NCBI GenBank assembly: GCA_017745015.1
Contig: JAGIAF010000003.1
Span: 1 to 32,070 of the forward strand
Length of the DNA stretch: 32,070 nt
From: Bdellovibrio sp.
GTDB lineage: Bacteria; Bdellovibrionota; Bdellovibrionia; Bdellovibrionales; Bdellovibrionaceae
Direction of reading: 5' to 3'
Position 1 is the stretch's first letter; the number at the start of each line of letters is the position of its first letter. The position numbers were made by a program, and so were the translations under genes. Shown piece after piece: positions 31,582 to 32,070 of the stretch. The notes under the pieces were generated by a model, which was not told the DNA's origin, did not search any database, and saw only the letters and a list, made by a program, of their open reading frames with translations.

Positions 31582-32070
31582 ATGGAAGATATACTTCTCG
31601 TTCACAGAAAATCTAGTAAAAACTTTGGTGGAGACCTTGCAGCGTCTCTGCAAGATGCAGCCGTGTGGAGAACATGCCTGCGCCAGATTTTGTTCTGTCG
31701 TGAAGATGAAGTGAACAACTTCCTGGAAGTTCTTGAACCCGAAGATCAAATTCTTCGCGGCGAAGATGGTTTGAGCTTGTTGCTTGAAATTCTTTGCGGC
31801 CTTCATTCGCCGATCGTGGGTGAGACTGAAGTCTTCGGTCAGTTCAGAAACTTTGTCGATTCTCGTAAAGCTATCAATGACACACTTTTTGCCGATAACC
31901 AGAAATGGTTGAACTTCATCATGGCAGAAGTGAAGAAAACGCGCGCCGAACACCTGGTAGGTATCGGCTCTCAAAGTTACGGCAGCCTTCTTCGCCGCTA
32001 TTCGAAAGACATGGATTCAGTCACGATTTGCGGTTCGGGCCAATTGGCTCAAGAAATCCTTCCATGGGTT
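31582..32070 (+). CDS. hemA: Glutamyl-tRNA reductase, atypical N-terminus (partial, runs off right edge)
   Basis: The frame from the ATG at 31582 is open for 163 codons to the window edge. The block CGLHSPIVGETEVFGQFRNF matches the GluTR pattern S-x-V-x-GE-x-QI-x-GQ-x-K. SYGSLLRRY followed by VTICGSGQLAQEI fits the helix before, and the start of, the NADPH-binding domain. The catalytic STCNR motif is atypical here: VWRTCLRQIL, with Cys32 kept but Asn replaced by Leu, and the N-terminus about 15 to 20 residues short. GluTR reduces glutamyl-tRNA to glutamate semialdehyde, the first step before HemB. Position next to hemB supports the call. Confidence 0.8.
   Translation, partial: MEDILLVHRKSSKNFGGDLAASLQDAAVWRTCLRQILFCREDEVNNFLEVLEPEDQILRGEDGLSLLLEILCGLHSPIVGETEVFGQFRNFVDSRKAINDTLFADNQKWLNFIMAEVKKTRAEHLVGIGSQSYGSLLRRYSKDMDSVTICGSGQLAQEILPWV

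Noticed and set aside
1-32070. tRNA, rRNA, CRISPR arrays or prophage genes
   Set aside because: Gaps were read on both strands; no cloverleaf, regularly spaced repeat or phage-like gene was seen.

Overview
The window looks like chromosomal DNA from a Gram-negative, probably predatory bacterium of the Bdellovibrio type. This is inferred from outer-membrane systems (an Mla-type lipid transporter and many lipoproteins), the Bdellovibrio-style lipoprotein end YQNC, an alpha/delta-type sigma-54 regulator with its kinase, an Asp/Ala-type HemB and an unusual HemA. No rRNA, tRNA, CRISPR array, phage or plasmid gene is visible. Coding density is very high and many neighbours overlap by 1 to 37 bases.

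Layout. 1-2058 is the 5' part of a large secreted AMIN/TPR protein on the minus strand. 2261-5117 is a compact lipoprotein-mlaE-mlaF-mlaD operon for phospholipid transport. 5194-6872 is an unknown membrane-associated protein coupled to a trypsin-like lipoprotein, preceded by a hairpin that hides the ribosome binding site. 6836-8822 holds a DciA-like DUF721 protein, trmFO (tRNA methylation) and a remnant of a solute-binding protein. 8825-9982 has a small secreted protein and thymidine kinase. 9983-10311 is a gene-free stretch with a 36-bp-arm inverted repeat of unknown nature. 10312-12338 has the lytic transglycosylase mltF and a four-helix membrane protein. 12352-15649 is the glmU-glmS operon, making glucosamine-6-phosphate and UDP-GlcNAc for peptidoglycan and LPS.

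15707-20444 is a tightly packed run: an MpaA-like murein peptide amidase, a HAD hydrolase, a histidine kinase with a degenerate receiver domain, and a sigma-54 response regulator, closed by a strong terminator. Three copies of one 34-base palindromic repeat follow: one before a phospholipase D-like lipoprotein, and two, inverted, flanking a RAYT-type HUH transposase (22822-23619). The transposase unit sits exactly between the stop codons of two convergent genes, the PLD gene and an agmatinase-family gene.

24592-27388 has mutY, a TolB-like propeller lipoprotein and a small secreted protein. 27396-28738 is a minus-strand pair: a 55-residue protein and a secreted protein with a motif pattern like ADP-ribosyltransferases. 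28935-30326 is a cysteine-rich lipoprotein. The window ends with divergent hemB and hemA (partial), the early steps of tetrapyrrole synthesis.

The shared theme is envelope work: lipid transport, murein turnover and precursor supply, and secreted hydrolases. The most unusual points are the repeat/transposase arrangement, the large palindrome upstream of tdk, the occluded ribosome binding site at 5155-5189, and the possible ADP-ribosyltransferase-like secreted protein.
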